Origin: Promethearchaeota archaeon Loki_b32
Lineage (GTDB): Archaea; Asgardarchaeota; Lokiarchaeia; Sigyniarchaeales; SOKP01
DNA length: 64,000 bases
NCBI GenBank assembly: GCA_005223125.1
Contig: NJBH01000008.1
Coordinates: 1-64,000, forward strand
Direction of reading: 5' to 3'
Below the pieces are notes generated by a model that ran no database searches, was not told the DNA's origin, and saw only the letters and a list, made by a program, of their open reading frames with translations. The translations under genes and the position numbers were made by a program. Below are positions 18,226-27,237 of the stretch, in pieces (within the stretch, counting starts at the first letter, position 1; each line of letters begins with the position of its first letter).

Positions 18226-18756
18226 TTAAAGTAAGCTAGATTTTTGCATCATCAATCGAGCTAATGCTTCGAAAGTTTCTTCCACATTCTCACCTGTTTT
18301 CGCACTGCTTTCAATAAATCCATCCACAGGTCTTGATTTTGCGATATTAATACCTTCATCTCCTGTAACTTCACGTTCGTCAACAAGATCAGCCTTACCT
18401 CCAACAACAATAACGGGGAAATGATCCTCGGCCCTAAGTTCTTTTCTTATTACGACTAGCCAATCATCTATATGGGCGAGTGAACTATAGTTTGTAACAT
18501 CATACATGAATAAAGCTCCATTAGCCCCCCGAACATAGGTTGGTAATAAAAATCTAAACCGTTCTTCGCCACCAAAATCCCAAATTTGGAGTTTTATTTT
18601 TTTCCCATTGATTTCTAAGCTTTTAACTTCGAAATCAACACCAATAGTCATTTTAGAATCTGACTTAAATAAATTTGTTAAGAATCTCTGAGTTAGTGTA
18701 GTTTTACCGCAACCAGCATCTCCGAAAATCACAATTTTATACGTTGCATCATACAC
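18226..18756 (-). CDS. Ras-like small GTPase with altered G4 and catalytic positions
   Basis: A 176-residue Ras-superfamily GTPase. G1 is GDAGCGKT, G2 threonine lies in MTIGVDFEVK, G3 is WDFGGEERF and G5 is ESSAKTG. Two deviations are seen: the G4 motif NKxD reads GKAD (VVGGKADLVD), and the position of the catalytic glutamine (GQE in Ras/Rab) is Glu. These could reduce nucleotide specificity and intrinsic hydrolysis. No C-terminal cysteine for prenylation is present. It starts at GTG 18756 with a strong GGAGGT upstream. It stands alone, convergent with the winged-helix-like gene. Confidence 0.92.
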   Translation of the reverse strand: MYDATYKIVIFGDAGCGKTTLTQRFLTNLFKSDSKMTIGVDFEVKSLEINGKKIKLQIWDFGGEERFRFLLPTYVRGANGALFMYDVTNYSSLAHIDDWLVVIRKELRAEDHFPVIVVGGKADLVDEREVTGDEGINIAKSRPVDGFIESSAKTGENVEETFEALARLMMQKSSLL

Positions 18757-19047
18757 TTTACGTATTTACCTCCCTCTATTTAAGAATATTATGATTGGTA
18801 ATGTCTTTGCGTATTTTTGTTTCATTTAAAGAGATTTCTTGTTTTTTTGATTTAATCACTATTAAGATTTCTATAATTAATATCTTTTTCTATATATTTA
18901 AAATATTTTGAAGTGATATATTAAAAAGATTATAATATAGGTTTAAAATTTTATGTCATTATAATTTATAGATTTGTTAATGAAAATGATGTATTTAACC
19001 ATATTTAATATTTTTATTTTTATTTTTATTTAACTAATTTACATATT

Positions 19048-20346
19048 ATGGTAAGAAAATTGGATTGGTCGAAATATTTTAAAATTGAACAGCATAAGAT
19101 TGAAACATTTATTAAGACCTTTGGAGCTAAAAAAATTTATGCAATGGGATTAATGCCCATAAGAGGTCCAAAAGGCTTTAGAAAGTTAGACTATGAATTC
19201 GCTGAAAAGGGTTTAAATGTTGTTGAAATCATGAATAAACTTGAAGAAGCTCATTTTAATACTCTTGGAATTGTAATCAAAGATACAGATGGCGCTTGTA
19301 CTTGGGATACAAAAGTAGGCTGGAATCCAACGAATAGAGATATTTTGGGTGAATTCTGTGATGAAGGGAAAGATATGTCCATAAAAATAATGGTATCTTT
19401 TACAAGTATGAATGACGCATTCCAAGGTTATTTACACCCGAAAAGAGTGAGTGTCCATGGAAAGAATGGTGAAAATTTTGGGAAAAAATACGTGAAAGGA
19501 GATATTTCTACACATGAAGCTTATGAAATGAGAGTTGACTTACCTAATGGAATATCTTATAATGATTATAAAAGAAAAATCCCATTCTTAACTGAGAAAA
19601 AAGATGAAAAATTTGGTAAGGCCAGGGGTACAAGAGGAACTGGTTATATCCCAACAGAAAGTTTTATGTGTCCAAATAGTGCTCATATAAATTATTTAAT
19701 TGATCTTATTAAAGAAGTAGTAAAAAATTATCCTATAAAAGCTTTTACTGCAGATTATATTAGATACGATGGCCATTTTACAGATTTATGTGCATGTCAT
19801 CGCTGCCTAAAAAAATTTAAAGTAAAATATGGAGATAAAGCCAAAATTTTAAAAGGTAAAGATTGGATTGAATTTAAAACAGATACCATCGCAGAGTATG
19901 CTCAAAGAGTTCAAGAAACTGTTAAAAATATTGATAATAATTGTTTGACAGGTTGGTATAGTCAAGTAGGCCCAAAGAAACTTGTTACCCTAAAAAGACA
20001 TGGTCAGGATTGGACTAAATTATCCTCCATTTTAGATATTTCAGTTCCGATGGAATATCCATACTTGGCTGGAACAAGGGATGACGGAATTTATTGGGGT
20101 TTAATAGGTAATCTTTTTTACTGGTATTTTATTAGAAATATGAAAAGAAGGGCACACGAATATAGAAATCCAGTTTTGGGACTGACAAATTCTGTTGAAT
20201 GTAATGTAAAAGAAATGTTAAAACAAATGCGAGGTTTTGATTTTGGTTTAGGAATTGCTGTGTTTAAATACTTCGGAACTTCAAATGAACAATGGAAAGC
20301 ATTGAAAGAATACGCTGAAAAGGAAATCGGTTTAGAAAATTTATAA
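19048..20346 (+). CDS. Glycoside-hydrolase-like TIM-barrel protein
   Basis: A 432-residue cytosolic protein. Motifs such as AFTADYIRYDGHFTDLCACH followed by RCLKKFK, and FTSMNDAFQGY, resemble uncharacterised glycosyl-hydrolase-like TIM-barrel families in which a (D/E)xIRYP-type strand end precedes a Cys-x-x-Cys-x-x-F zinc-like motif (here CACHRCLKKF). I cannot assign a substrate. The gene heads a plus-strand group with a reductive-dehalogenase-like protein and a Gfo/Idh/MocA oxidoreductase, which may together modify a sugar or sugar-like compound; that link is inference. Confidence 0.75.
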   Translation: MVRKLDWSKYFKIEQHKIETFIKTFGAKKIYAMGLMPIRGPKGFRKLDYEFAEKGLNVVEIMNKLEEAHFNTLGIVIKDTDGACTWDTKVGWNPTNRDILGEFCDEGKDMSIKIMVSFTSMNDAFQGYLHPKRVSVHGKNGENFGKKYVKGDISTHEAYEMRVDLPNGISYNDYKRKIPFLTEKKDEKFGKARGTRGTGYIPTESFMCPNSAHINYLIDLIKEVVKNYPIKAFTADYIRYDGHFTDLCACHRCLKKFKVKYGDKAKILKGKDWIEFKTDTIAEYAQRVQETVKNIDNNCLTGWYSQVGPKKLVTLKRHGQDWTKLSSILDISVPMEYPYLAGTRDDGIYWGLIGNLFYWYFIRNMKRRAHEYRNPVLGLTNSVECNVKEMLKQMRGFDFGLGIAVFKYFGTSNEQWKALKEYAEKEIGLENL

Positions 20347-20359
20347 TTTAGTTAATTAT

Positions 20360-20470
20360 TCATTCAGGAACCTTTGCTGATACTGTTATCCCCGCCCCTA
20401 TCTCAACCAGAAAGCGTCTACTCATGTAATAAATCACTTTAGAAGATTTTTTAGGATGATATTTTCTCAT
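20360..20470 (-). CDS. Possible 36-residue small protein
   Basis: A short minus-strand frame from ATG 20470 to TGA 20360 reads MRKYHPKKSSKVIYYMSRRF and continues with LVEIGAGITVSAKVPE. It is a GC-richer island in AT-rich surroundings. A TATA-like TTATAATTTTAT lies about 25-35 bases upstream of the ATG with no ribosome-binding site, which fits a leaderless transcript. The protein is basic at the N-terminus with a hydrophobic C-terminal half. It could instead be the 3' remnant of a larger gene. No family recognised. Confidence 0.45.
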   Translation of the reverse strand: MRKYHPKKSSKVIYYMSRRFLVEIGAGITVSAKVPE

Positions 20471-20536
20471 CAAAAAGTTTTATTAATTGCTATAAAATTA
20501 TAATGTAACCTAAATATAAAGAATAAATTTGAAAAA

Positions 20537-21631
20537 ATGTATGAAATAGAGGAGACCGTTTACAAACGTTTTAAGCAGAAAAATAATATGTTATTTAGGA
20601 GATTGTGGGATAAGACTTTACCGACTTACCATCAAATGATTGATACAAATCTCGAGAAACATATTGAATCAAAAAAAGATGGTTATTCAAGGATAGATTT
20701 TGCTTTAGTAGCGGCAGGCTGGACTGTATATGAAAGATTTCCCTATGCTTTCACATGGGAAAGGAAAGATCTGATGGATATTGGTTATGGAGTAAATTGG
20801 ATGAAATCTAAACACGTAATAGAGAATAGACAAAAATTTACAAATTATATAAAGAAAGCAGCAAAATTCTATGGAACTTCTTTGGTAGGAATCGCAGGTA
20901 TTAATGAAAAATGGATTTATAAAACAGGATTTATGAGACCTGATGATGTTAGTGAAGCTGAAGCAAAACAAGACGTTCGTGGAGGAACAGCTGCAGATTC
21001 GATTTATGATCAACCAATAGAATTACCCGATGGAATAAATAAAGTGATAGTGATGGGAGTAGAAATGGATGAAGAAGCAATTTCGACAGCTCCAGCTCAA
21101 CCAGCAGCTGCAGCTTCAGCAATTGCATATTCAAAAATGGCATTCATTATCTCTTGTTTAGGTGAATTTATTAGAAATTTAGGATATAGGGCTATTCAAT
21201 GCGGTAATGATACAGCCCTTAGTATACCATTAGCAATTGATGCTGGACTAGGTGCTTTAGGTAGGAATGGACTACTCCTTACTCCTGAATTAGGCCCAAG
21301 AGTACGAATATGTAAGATCTTTACTGATTTACCATTAATTTCGGACAAACCAAATCGGAGATTTATTGAAAAAATTAAAAATTATTGTAAGAGCTGTTCT
21401 AGATGTGCTGAAGCCTGTGAAAATGATGCAATTACAAAAGATGAGAATCCCTCATTTAATCCAACTTCGATTTCTAATAATCCAGGAGTTAAGAAATATT
21501 ATGTTGATGTGGAAAAATGTTTTGAGTTTTGGATTGAAAATTCCAGTGATTGTGGAAATTGTATTATGGCATGTCCTTTTTCTAAAATTAAAGATATTTT
21601 ATCTCCATTAGAATTTTGGAACAAAACTTAA
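20537..21631 (+). CDS. Reductive dehalogenase-like / QueG-like corrinoid Fe-S protein
   Basis: A 364-residue protein. The central region (AIPLAIDAGLGALGRNGLLL in family terms; here LSIPLAIDAGLGALGRNGLL) and ELGPRVRICKIFTDLPL match the catalytic domain shared by reductive dehalogenases and epoxyqueuosine reductase. C-terminal Fe-S ligands follow as CKSCSRCAEACEN and CFEFWIENSSDCGNCIMACP. The family binds a corrinoid and two 4Fe-4S clusters. No TAT signal peptide is present, so the protein is probably cytosolic. Whether it acts on an organohalide is not shown; with sugar-like neighbours another reductive reaction is possible. Confidence 0.82.
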   Translation: MYEIEETVYKRFKQKNNMLFRRLWDKTLPTYHQMIDTNLEKHIESKKDGYSRIDFALVAAGWTVYERFPYAFTWERKDLMDIGYGVNWMKSKHVIENRQKFTNYIKKAAKFYGTSLVGIAGINEKWIYKTGFMRPDDVSEAEAKQDVRGGTAADSIYDQPIELPDGINKVIVMGVEMDEEAISTAPAQPAAAASAIAYSKMAFIISCLGEFIRNLGYRAIQCGNDTALSIPLAIDAGLGALGRNGLLLTPELGPRVRICKIFTDLPLISDKPNRRFIEKIKNYCKSCSRCAEACENDAITKDENPSFNPTSISNNPGVKKYYVDVEKCFEFWIENSSDCGNCIMACPFSKIKDILSPLEFWNKT

Positions 21632-21693
21632 ACATCAAGTTAAATTATTAGAAATTCAAGTATAAATCAATTAATTTAGAATGATGTTTTATA

Positions 21694-22737
21694 ATGGAGA
21701 AAATTAAAGTAGGTATAATTGGCTCTGGCTTTATTGCTGAATATCATTATTATGCGTATAAATTATTACCGAATGTAGAAATTGTCGGAATAGCAGCTTC
21801 TTCTGTAGAGAAGGCAAGAAGTTTTATGAAAAGGTTTGATATTCCGGGGAAACCTTATGGAAATTATAAAGATTTATTGAAGATGGAATGCGATGCCATA
21901 TCTGTATGTCTTCCTAATTTTTTGCATAAAGATGTCACTATTGATACTTTGAATTCTGGATCTCATGCTCTCGTCGAAAAACCATTGGCTAGAAATGTAG
22001 AAGAGGGAAAGGAAATGTTAGATGCTGAAAAGTCATCTAACCGAAAAATCTTTTATTGTGAAAATACCATGTATGCTCCATCATTTAGCAAGGTGAAAGA
22101 AATTGTTGATGAGGGTGCTCTTGGTAAGATATATATGGGGAGAGGAAGGGAACAACATTCTGGTCCTCATTCTGAGTGGTTTTATAAGAAAGATAAAGCT
22201 GGAGGGGGTGCTTTAATTGATTTAGGGATTCACGATATAGCATGTCTTGTATGGTATCTCGGATGTGATGTTTCAGAAGTATTTTGTCAAACAAAGACAA
22301 GTATTCCTAAGAGGGAAAAGTTTGGTAAGTGTGAAGTTGAAGATAACGCAGTTGGGATATTATATTTTGAAAATGATGCTCAGGTCGTTATTGAGGAATC
22401 TTGGACTGCTCCGGGAGGGCATGATATGAGGTTCGAACTATTTGGTACTGAGGGGCAAATTAAGGCAGCACCAACATTTAGTAATTTAATTAGTGTTTAT
22501 AGTGAAAAAGGTTATGGATATGCAGTTGAGAAAGCATCAACAACTAAAGGATGGACATTTCCTGTCCCAGAAGAATCATGGTCATTCGGATATCCTCAAG
22601 AAATAAATCATTTTATTGATTGTATAATTAACAATAAAGCTTCATTAACTGATGGTAATTATGGTCAAAAAATTCTTCAAATAGTAGAAGCAATGTATAA
22701 AAGTGCTGAAACTAAAAAAATCGAAGAAGTATCTTAA
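21694..22737 (+). CDS. Gfo/Idh/MocA family NAD(P)-dependent oxidoreductase
   Basis: A 347-residue enzyme with the N-terminal Rossmann nucleotide-binding motif KVGIIGSGFIAEYH, the dinucleotide-domain signature ISVCLPNFLHKD and the catalytic-lysine motif HALVEKPLAR near residue 96. The C-terminal half has the predicted family fold and GGGALIDLGIHDIACLVWYL, where DLGxHxxD/L is characteristic. Members oxidise or reduce sugars, inositols and related polyols. It follows the dehalogenase-like gene by 62 bases and may act in the same conversion. Substrate unknown. Confidence 0.92.
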   Translation: MEKIKVGIIGSGFIAEYHYYAYKLLPNVEIVGIAASSVEKARSFMKRFDIPGKPYGNYKDLLKMECDAISVCLPNFLHKDVTIDTLNSGSHALVEKPLARNVEEGKEMLDAEKSSNRKIFYCENTMYAPSFSKVKEIVDEGALGKIYMGRGREQHSGPHSEWFYKKDKAGGGALIDLGIHDIACLVWYLGCDVSEVFCQTKTSIPKREKFGKCEVEDNAVGILYFENDAQVVIEESWTAPGGHDMRFELFGTEGQIKAAPTFSNLISVYSEKGYGYAVEKASTTKGWTFPVPEESWSFGYPQEINHFIDCIINNKASLTDGNYGQKILQIVEAMYKSAETKKIEEVS

Positions 22738-22803
22738 TAATCAAACCTAAAGTGCTATTTTTTTTTAAAAGAAGAAAGGAAAAGAAAACTAAGATCAGGC
22801 TAT

Positions 22804-23148
22804 TTAATATTGTTTATATTCGCCTTTATACCAAGAACGTTGAGTTTTTCTAAGGTTATCGGGCATATCCTCATATGGTGATATGTCTTCTACAAGTTCA
22901 CATTCAACACCATAGCGTATGTTTGTTTTAAGGTGAACATACCCTGTTTTTGATATACCATTAGCCGTCCTAAGTGCCGTACGACGAGCTATTAATGATG
23001 CGCCTTTTATGTAAAAATATCTCCATTTATCTTCATTAACTAGTTCAATGAAAATTCCTTCATTCATATCTGCGTCAGACTTGATTGGTACAAATTGGCC
23101 AGAATCATCATTCCATTTCAACATAAAATTGTCTTTTTTTTCTGTCAT
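22804..23148 (-). CDS. Small protein of unknown function
   Basis: A 114-residue soluble protein, rich in charged and aromatic residues, with several short predicted strands (GIFIELVNEDKWRYFYIKG, YVHLKTNIRYGVECELVE) and a basic, aromatic C-terminus QRSWYKGEYKQY. The strand-rich pattern would suit a small beta-barrel, but I recognise no motif. It is monocistronic on the minus strand next to the DegT aminotransferase. Confidence 0.65.
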   Translation of the reverse strand: MTEKKDNFMLKWNDDSGQFVPIKSDADMNEGIFIELVNEDKWRYFYIKGASLIARRTALRTANGISKTGYVHLKTNIRYGVECELVEDISPYEDMPDNLRKTQRSWYKGEYKQY

Positions 23149-23255
23149 TGTTTTCCCAATGTCCGATTTTTAGGTATTAAGAAATTAAATTAAATTCTTT
23201 CTTAAAAAATTTTAACATTTTTATGAATTTAATATAAAATTAATATTATTTAATC

Positions 23256-24461
23256 TTATTTTAATGATTTAATATATTCTACTATCGAATCAAGTTTATT
23301 TTTAGAAGCTAAAAGTAGTTCATGGGGAAATTCTACACTTCTAGAATATATATCAGAGACTACTGGAAAACAATTATCATTACTTTTCTCTCCCCCCCAA
23401 TTTGCATTAGAATAATCAATTCCTTTCCTTAGTACAATATTTTTAAAACAATCTAACCTATGCAAAGGGGGATAACAATCGTCTGTTGGTATTTTTTTTT
23501 TATTTAACTTACTATAAAATTCTTTTTTAGTTATCCCAGCAAATTTATTTGGATTAAAAACAATTGGATATACATAATAACCACATTCTTCAGTTCCGGG
23601 TGTTAATTTCATAACTTGAATACCATCAATTTCATTTAATTTATTCCCAAAATATTGAGCATTTTTATTCCTTAAATTATGTTGTTCAGGGAACTTTTCT
23701 AATTGTTTTCGAAGCAATGCTGCATGAAGTTCACCCAATCTGTAATTAGATCCATATGAATAATGAGCATAAGAATATGCATTCTTTTTTCTCCCGCAAT
23801 CAATATAAGAATAAATTATATCAGCTAAATCATTAGAATTACAAATAATCGCACCACCTTCACCACTTGTTATAACTTTGGAAGCCTGGAAGCTAAAAGC
23901 TCCAGCATCTCCCCAATTGCCTACTCGTTTCCCTTTATATCTTGAACCATGAGCGTGAGCACAATCTTCAATAATATACAGATCATTATCAATAGCAATT
24001 TCTTTTAATTTATCTAATTCAACGGGATTTCCACCTAAATGCACTGGGATGATTGCTTTAGTTCTTTCTGTTATTAGCGATTCAATTTTATTCACATCCA
24101 TCACAAGAGTTTCTGGGTCAATATCACAAAAGATTGGTACAGCATTAGTTGCGATAACTGCAGAAGCCGATGCTACAAATGTATAATCTGAGACAATTAC
24201 TTCATCACCTAATCCGATCTCTAAAGCCATTAATGCTGATTCAATAGCTACGGTTCCATTACATACAGCAATACAATATTTTGCTTCCTGAAGCTTAGCG
24301 AATTCTTTTTGGAATTTCCAAAGGTTTTCACCATGATGGCCTCCTGGAAAACCACACCACCAATTACCTGATTTTATCACATCTGATAAAGCGTTTATTT
24401 CATTATTATCATAAATAGGCCATTGGGGAAAATTGTTTTTTGTATTTTGTTTAAATGACAT
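23256..24461 (-). CDS. DegT/DnrJ/EryC1 family PLP-dependent aminotransferase
   Basis: A 401-residue sugar aminotransferase-type protein. The N-terminal glycine-rich GNWWCGFPGGHHG, the PLP-contacting CIAVCNGTVAIESALMALE, the DCAHAHG motif and the Schiff-base lysine in FSFQASKVITSGEGGA are all present, as expected for the DegT/StrS family. These enzymes aminate keto-sugars for surface polysaccharides or act on inosose-type substrates. Its neighbour on the other strand is a Gfo/Idh/MocA oxidoreductase, a frequent partner in keto-sugar amination, but they are not co-transcribed. Confidence 0.92.
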   Translation of the reverse strand: MSFKQNTKNNFPQWPIYDNNEINALSDVIKSGNWWCGFPGGHHGENLWKFQKEFAKLQEAKYCIAVCNGTVAIESALMALEIGLGDEVIVSDYTFVASASAVIATNAVPIFCDIDPETLVMDVNKIESLITERTKAIIPVHLGGNPVELDKLKEIAIDNDLYIIEDCAHAHGSRYKGKRVGNWGDAGAFSFQASKVITSGEGGAIICNSNDLADIIYSYIDCGRKKNAYSYAHYSYGSNYRLGELHAALLRKQLEKFPEQHNLRNKNAQYFGNKLNEIDGIQVMKLTPGTEECGYYVYPIVFNPNKFAGITKKEFYSKLNKKKIPTDDCYPPLHRLDCFKNIVLRKGIDYSNANWGGEKSNDNCFPVVSDIYSRSVEFPHELLLASKNKLDSIVEYIKSLK

Positions 24462-24586
24462 AATTCAATAAAACCCTAATTCATATACATAAATTTTATG
24501 AGTTATTTTAGATATATTTATCAAAACAGATAAAAGTATCATTCAACTTAGAAATAAAAGGATTAGAATTTAATCTGATTTTGAAA

Positions 24587-26296
24587 ATGAAAGTTATAGA
24601 TAAAAGGTCATTAGCGGAGATTCTAGAGGATTACATTTCAGAACTTACCTTAGAAGAATTAGAATCATTAATAGAAATACCTCCTCCTGAGTTTAATTAT
24701 ACTTATGCGTTTCCTTGTTTTAAACTTTCGAAATTTCAAAAAAAAGCACCAAATTTAATAGCTCAAGAATTAAAAGATAAAATTAAGATCCCCGAGTTTA
24801 TCGAGAGCCTTACTGTAGATGGTCCATATTTAAACTTTATAATTAATTCAAAAACAATTCTCCAAAATATTTTTGAATTAAAAAATGATTACGGAAGGTC
24901 AAGAGAAATCTCGGGAAATCCTAACAAATTAAGAATAGTAATAGAATATCCCTCTCCTAATACTAACAAACCACTTCATTTTGGACATGTAAGGAATATG
25001 GTATTGGGTAAATCTCTATCAAATTTATTAGAATATAAAAAACACGACGTATTTCAAGTTAACTTAAATAATAATCGTGGAATTCATATATGTAAAAGTA
25101 TGCTTGCATATAAGAAGTGGGGACATAATAAAAAACCAGACAAGAAAAGTGATCATTTTGTTGGGGATTACTATGTTCTTTACGGTGAAAAAGCTAAGGA
25201 TAATGACGATTTAGATAAAGAAGCTCATGAATTATTAAAATTATGGGAAAAAGGGGATCAAGATACTAGAGATTTATGGAATAAAATGAATAAATGGGCA
25301 ATCGAGGGATTTAAAATAACTTATAATAAGTTTGGAATTAAATTTCATGAAGAGTACTTTGAATCTGAATTATATTTAAAAGGAAAAAAGAAAATTTTTG
25401 AGGGATTAAAAAAGGGACTATTTGAAGAAACAGAGGATGGGGCTATTATAGCAAGATTAAAAGGGAAATATAATCTTGAGGATAAAATTTTGATCAGAAG
25501 TGATGGAACATCTATTTACATAACTCAAGACATATATTTAGCATATAAAAAGAAAGAAGATTTTAACTATGATAGATCGATTTATATTGTAGGAGATCCA
25601 CAGATTCAGCATTTTAAATGGCTCTTTGCTATATTGGATATGTTGGGTTTCAAAGAAGATAATTATCACCTCTCATATGGAATGATTAGTTTACCTAGTG
25701 GTAAAATGAAAAGTAGAGAAGGTATTGTTGTTGATGCTGATGATGTAATTGAAGAAGTTGAAAATCTTGCACATAAGGAGGTAAATAAAAGGTATCCTGA
25801 ATTGGATAATGAGGAAAAGAAAAAAAGAGCAGAAATAATAGGTTTGGCTGCTGTGATATTTTACCTTCTAAAATATAATCCCGTAAAAGGTTTTGTATTT
25901 AAACCTGATGAGAGTATATCTTTTGAGGGTGAAACAGGTCCTTACATTCAATATTGTTATGCAAGGATTGTGTCAATCATTTCAAAGTCAGAAAAAAAAA
26001 TAACCAAAGATATCAATTGGGATTTACTTTCTCATGAAAAAGAGAAATTTTTAATAAAACAATTAGTTTATTTTCCTGAAATTATTGATGCATCCGAAAA
26101 GACATATAATATCCATTTAATCCCACAATATCTTCTTAATTTATGTCAAGCCTTCAATTCATTTTATACATTTTGTCAGGTAATATCTGATAATAAAGAT
26201 TTGGAAAAAGCAAGATTATTACTAATACATTGTGTACAAATCGTCATTAAAACGGGATTAAATATCTTAGGAATTGAAACATTAGATAAAATGTAA
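24587..26296 (+). CDS. argS: Arginyl-tRNA synthetase
   Basis: A 569-residue class I synthetase. N-terminal tRNA-binding region, then EYPSPNTNKPLHFGHVRNMV, the ArgRS form of the HIGH motif (HFGH near residue 130), and SLPSGKMKSREG in place of KMSKS, which is typical for this enzyme. The C-terminal DALR anticodon-binding domain ends LNILGIETLDKM, close to the canonical ArgRS end. It charges tRNA-Arg in the cytosol. Start chosen at ATG 24587; TTG 24581 is two codons upstream. Two genes of arginine-related polyamine/hypusine metabolism follow in the same direction. Confidence 0.96.
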   Translation: MKVIDKRSLAEILEDYISELTLEELESLIEIPPPEFNYTYAFPCFKLSKFQKKAPNLIAQELKDKIKIPEFIESLTVDGPYLNFIINSKTILQNIFELKNDYGRSREISGNPNKLRIVIEYPSPNTNKPLHFGHVRNMVLGKSLSNLLEYKKHDVFQVNLNNNRGIHICKSMLAYKKWGHNKKPDKKSDHFVGDYYVLYGEKAKDNDDLDKEAHELLKLWEKGDQDTRDLWNKMNKWAIEGFKITYNKFGIKFHEEYFESELYLKGKKKIFEGLKKGLFEETEDGAIIARLKGKYNLEDKILIRSDGTSIYITQDIYLAYKKKEDFNYDRSIYIVGDPQIQHFKWLFAILDMLGFKEDNYHLSYGMISLPSGKMKSREGIVVDADDVIEEVENLAHKEVNKRYPELDNEEKKKRAEIIGLAAVIFYLLKYNPVKGFVFKPDESISFEGETGPYIQYCYARIVSIISKSEKKITKDINWDLLSHEKEKFLIKQLVYFPEIIDASEKTYNIHLIPQYLLNLCQAFNSFYTFCQVISDNKDLEKARLLLIHCVQIVIKTGLNILGIETLDKM

Positions 26297-26326
26297 GATA
26301 TTTAATTAAAAAGGAGAAAGCAAGAA

Positions 26327-27232
26327 ATGAAATTTTTCGATTTTGGTGAAAAAATTGAACAAGATACTCAATTCGTAATTTTTGGTATACCTTGGGATTA
26401 TTTAACTTCAATTGACTTACCCAATTCATCGATCGCTCCTGAGAAAATTAGAAATGTGACAAATGATATTGGATGGACAACAGAATTAGGAGACCATATC
26501 ACAAAATTTAAAGTTGTTGATGTTGGAGATGTTCCAATTGAAAAGGCTAATATCGAAACAAACATCAGAACCATCAAAAAATTTATTAATGATTTTTATA
26601 AAAAAAATCAAAATATAATTCCAATAATGATAGGTGGAGATCATTTCTGCTCCTATCCAGTCATAAAAGCTATTGGAGACAATTTTGAAAAGAAAAATGA
26701 ATTTGGTATACTTATATTTGATTCTCATTTAGATTTTTATCAAGAATTGGATAAAAGTGTTTATTCACATGCGACAGTTTCTCATAGAATTTATGATTTT
26801 GAATATATAAATAATAAAAATCTTCTTGTTGTCGGAACAAGAGATGTAGATATCCCAGAATTAGAATTAGCAGAATCCGAAAATATTGAATATATTAGTG
26901 CTTATCATTTAATTGAAGGATTAGAAAATTATATAGAAAAGATTATAGGTTTTTTTAAAAAGTCAAGCATCAAATATCTTTACGTTTCTATCGATATCGA
27001 TGCTTTAGATCCTTCTATTGCTCCAGGTACTGGTTTTGCGATTCCAGGAGGTTTTTCTTATAGAGAATTATGGAAAATTTTAAAGGAAATATCTAAAAAT
27101 TTTGAAATAATTGGGTTTGATTTGGTTGAAGTTGCACCTAATTTAGATTTAGATAACAAAATGACATGTAATTTAGCAGCAAAAGTGATTATAGAACTTA
27201 TTTCATTTATTTCAAATAGAAAAATTCAATGA
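26327..27232 (+). CDS. speB: Agmatinase/arginase family ureohydrolase
   Basis: A 301-residue binuclear-manganese hydrolase. All metal ligand motifs are present: GGDHFCSYP, FDSHLDF (DxHxD) and VSIDIDALDPS (DxD), plus GTGFAIPGGFSYRE, which corresponds to the GTGTPxPGGL loop. The family splits agmatine or arginine into urea and putrescine or ornithine; agmatinase is the usual archaeal role. A strong AAGGAG precedes the ATG. The deoxyhypusine synthase gene follows after 5 bases, which supports supply of polyamine for spermidine and hypusine formation. Proclavaminate-type or guanidinobutyrase specificity cannot be excluded. Confidence 0.88.
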   Translation: MKFFDFGEKIEQDTQFVIFGIPWDYLTSIDLPNSSIAPEKIRNVTNDIGWTTELGDHITKFKVVDVGDVPIEKANIETNIRTIKKFINDFYKKNQNIIPIMIGGDHFCSYPVIKAIGDNFEKKNEFGILIFDSHLDFYQELDKSVYSHATVSHRIYDFEYINNKNLLVVGTRDVDIPELELAESENIEYISAYHLIEGLENYIEKIIGFFKKSSIKYLYVSIDIDALDPSIAPGTGFAIPGGFSYRELWKILKEISKNFEIIGFDLVEVAPNLDLDNKMTCNLAAKVIIELISFISNRKIQ

Positions 27233-27237
27233 TTTAA

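Noticed and set aside
20380-20430. tRNA gene in the GC-richer patch
   Set aside because: No acceptor stem, D-loop or T-loop consensus could be placed on either strand; the patch reads as protein on the minus strand.
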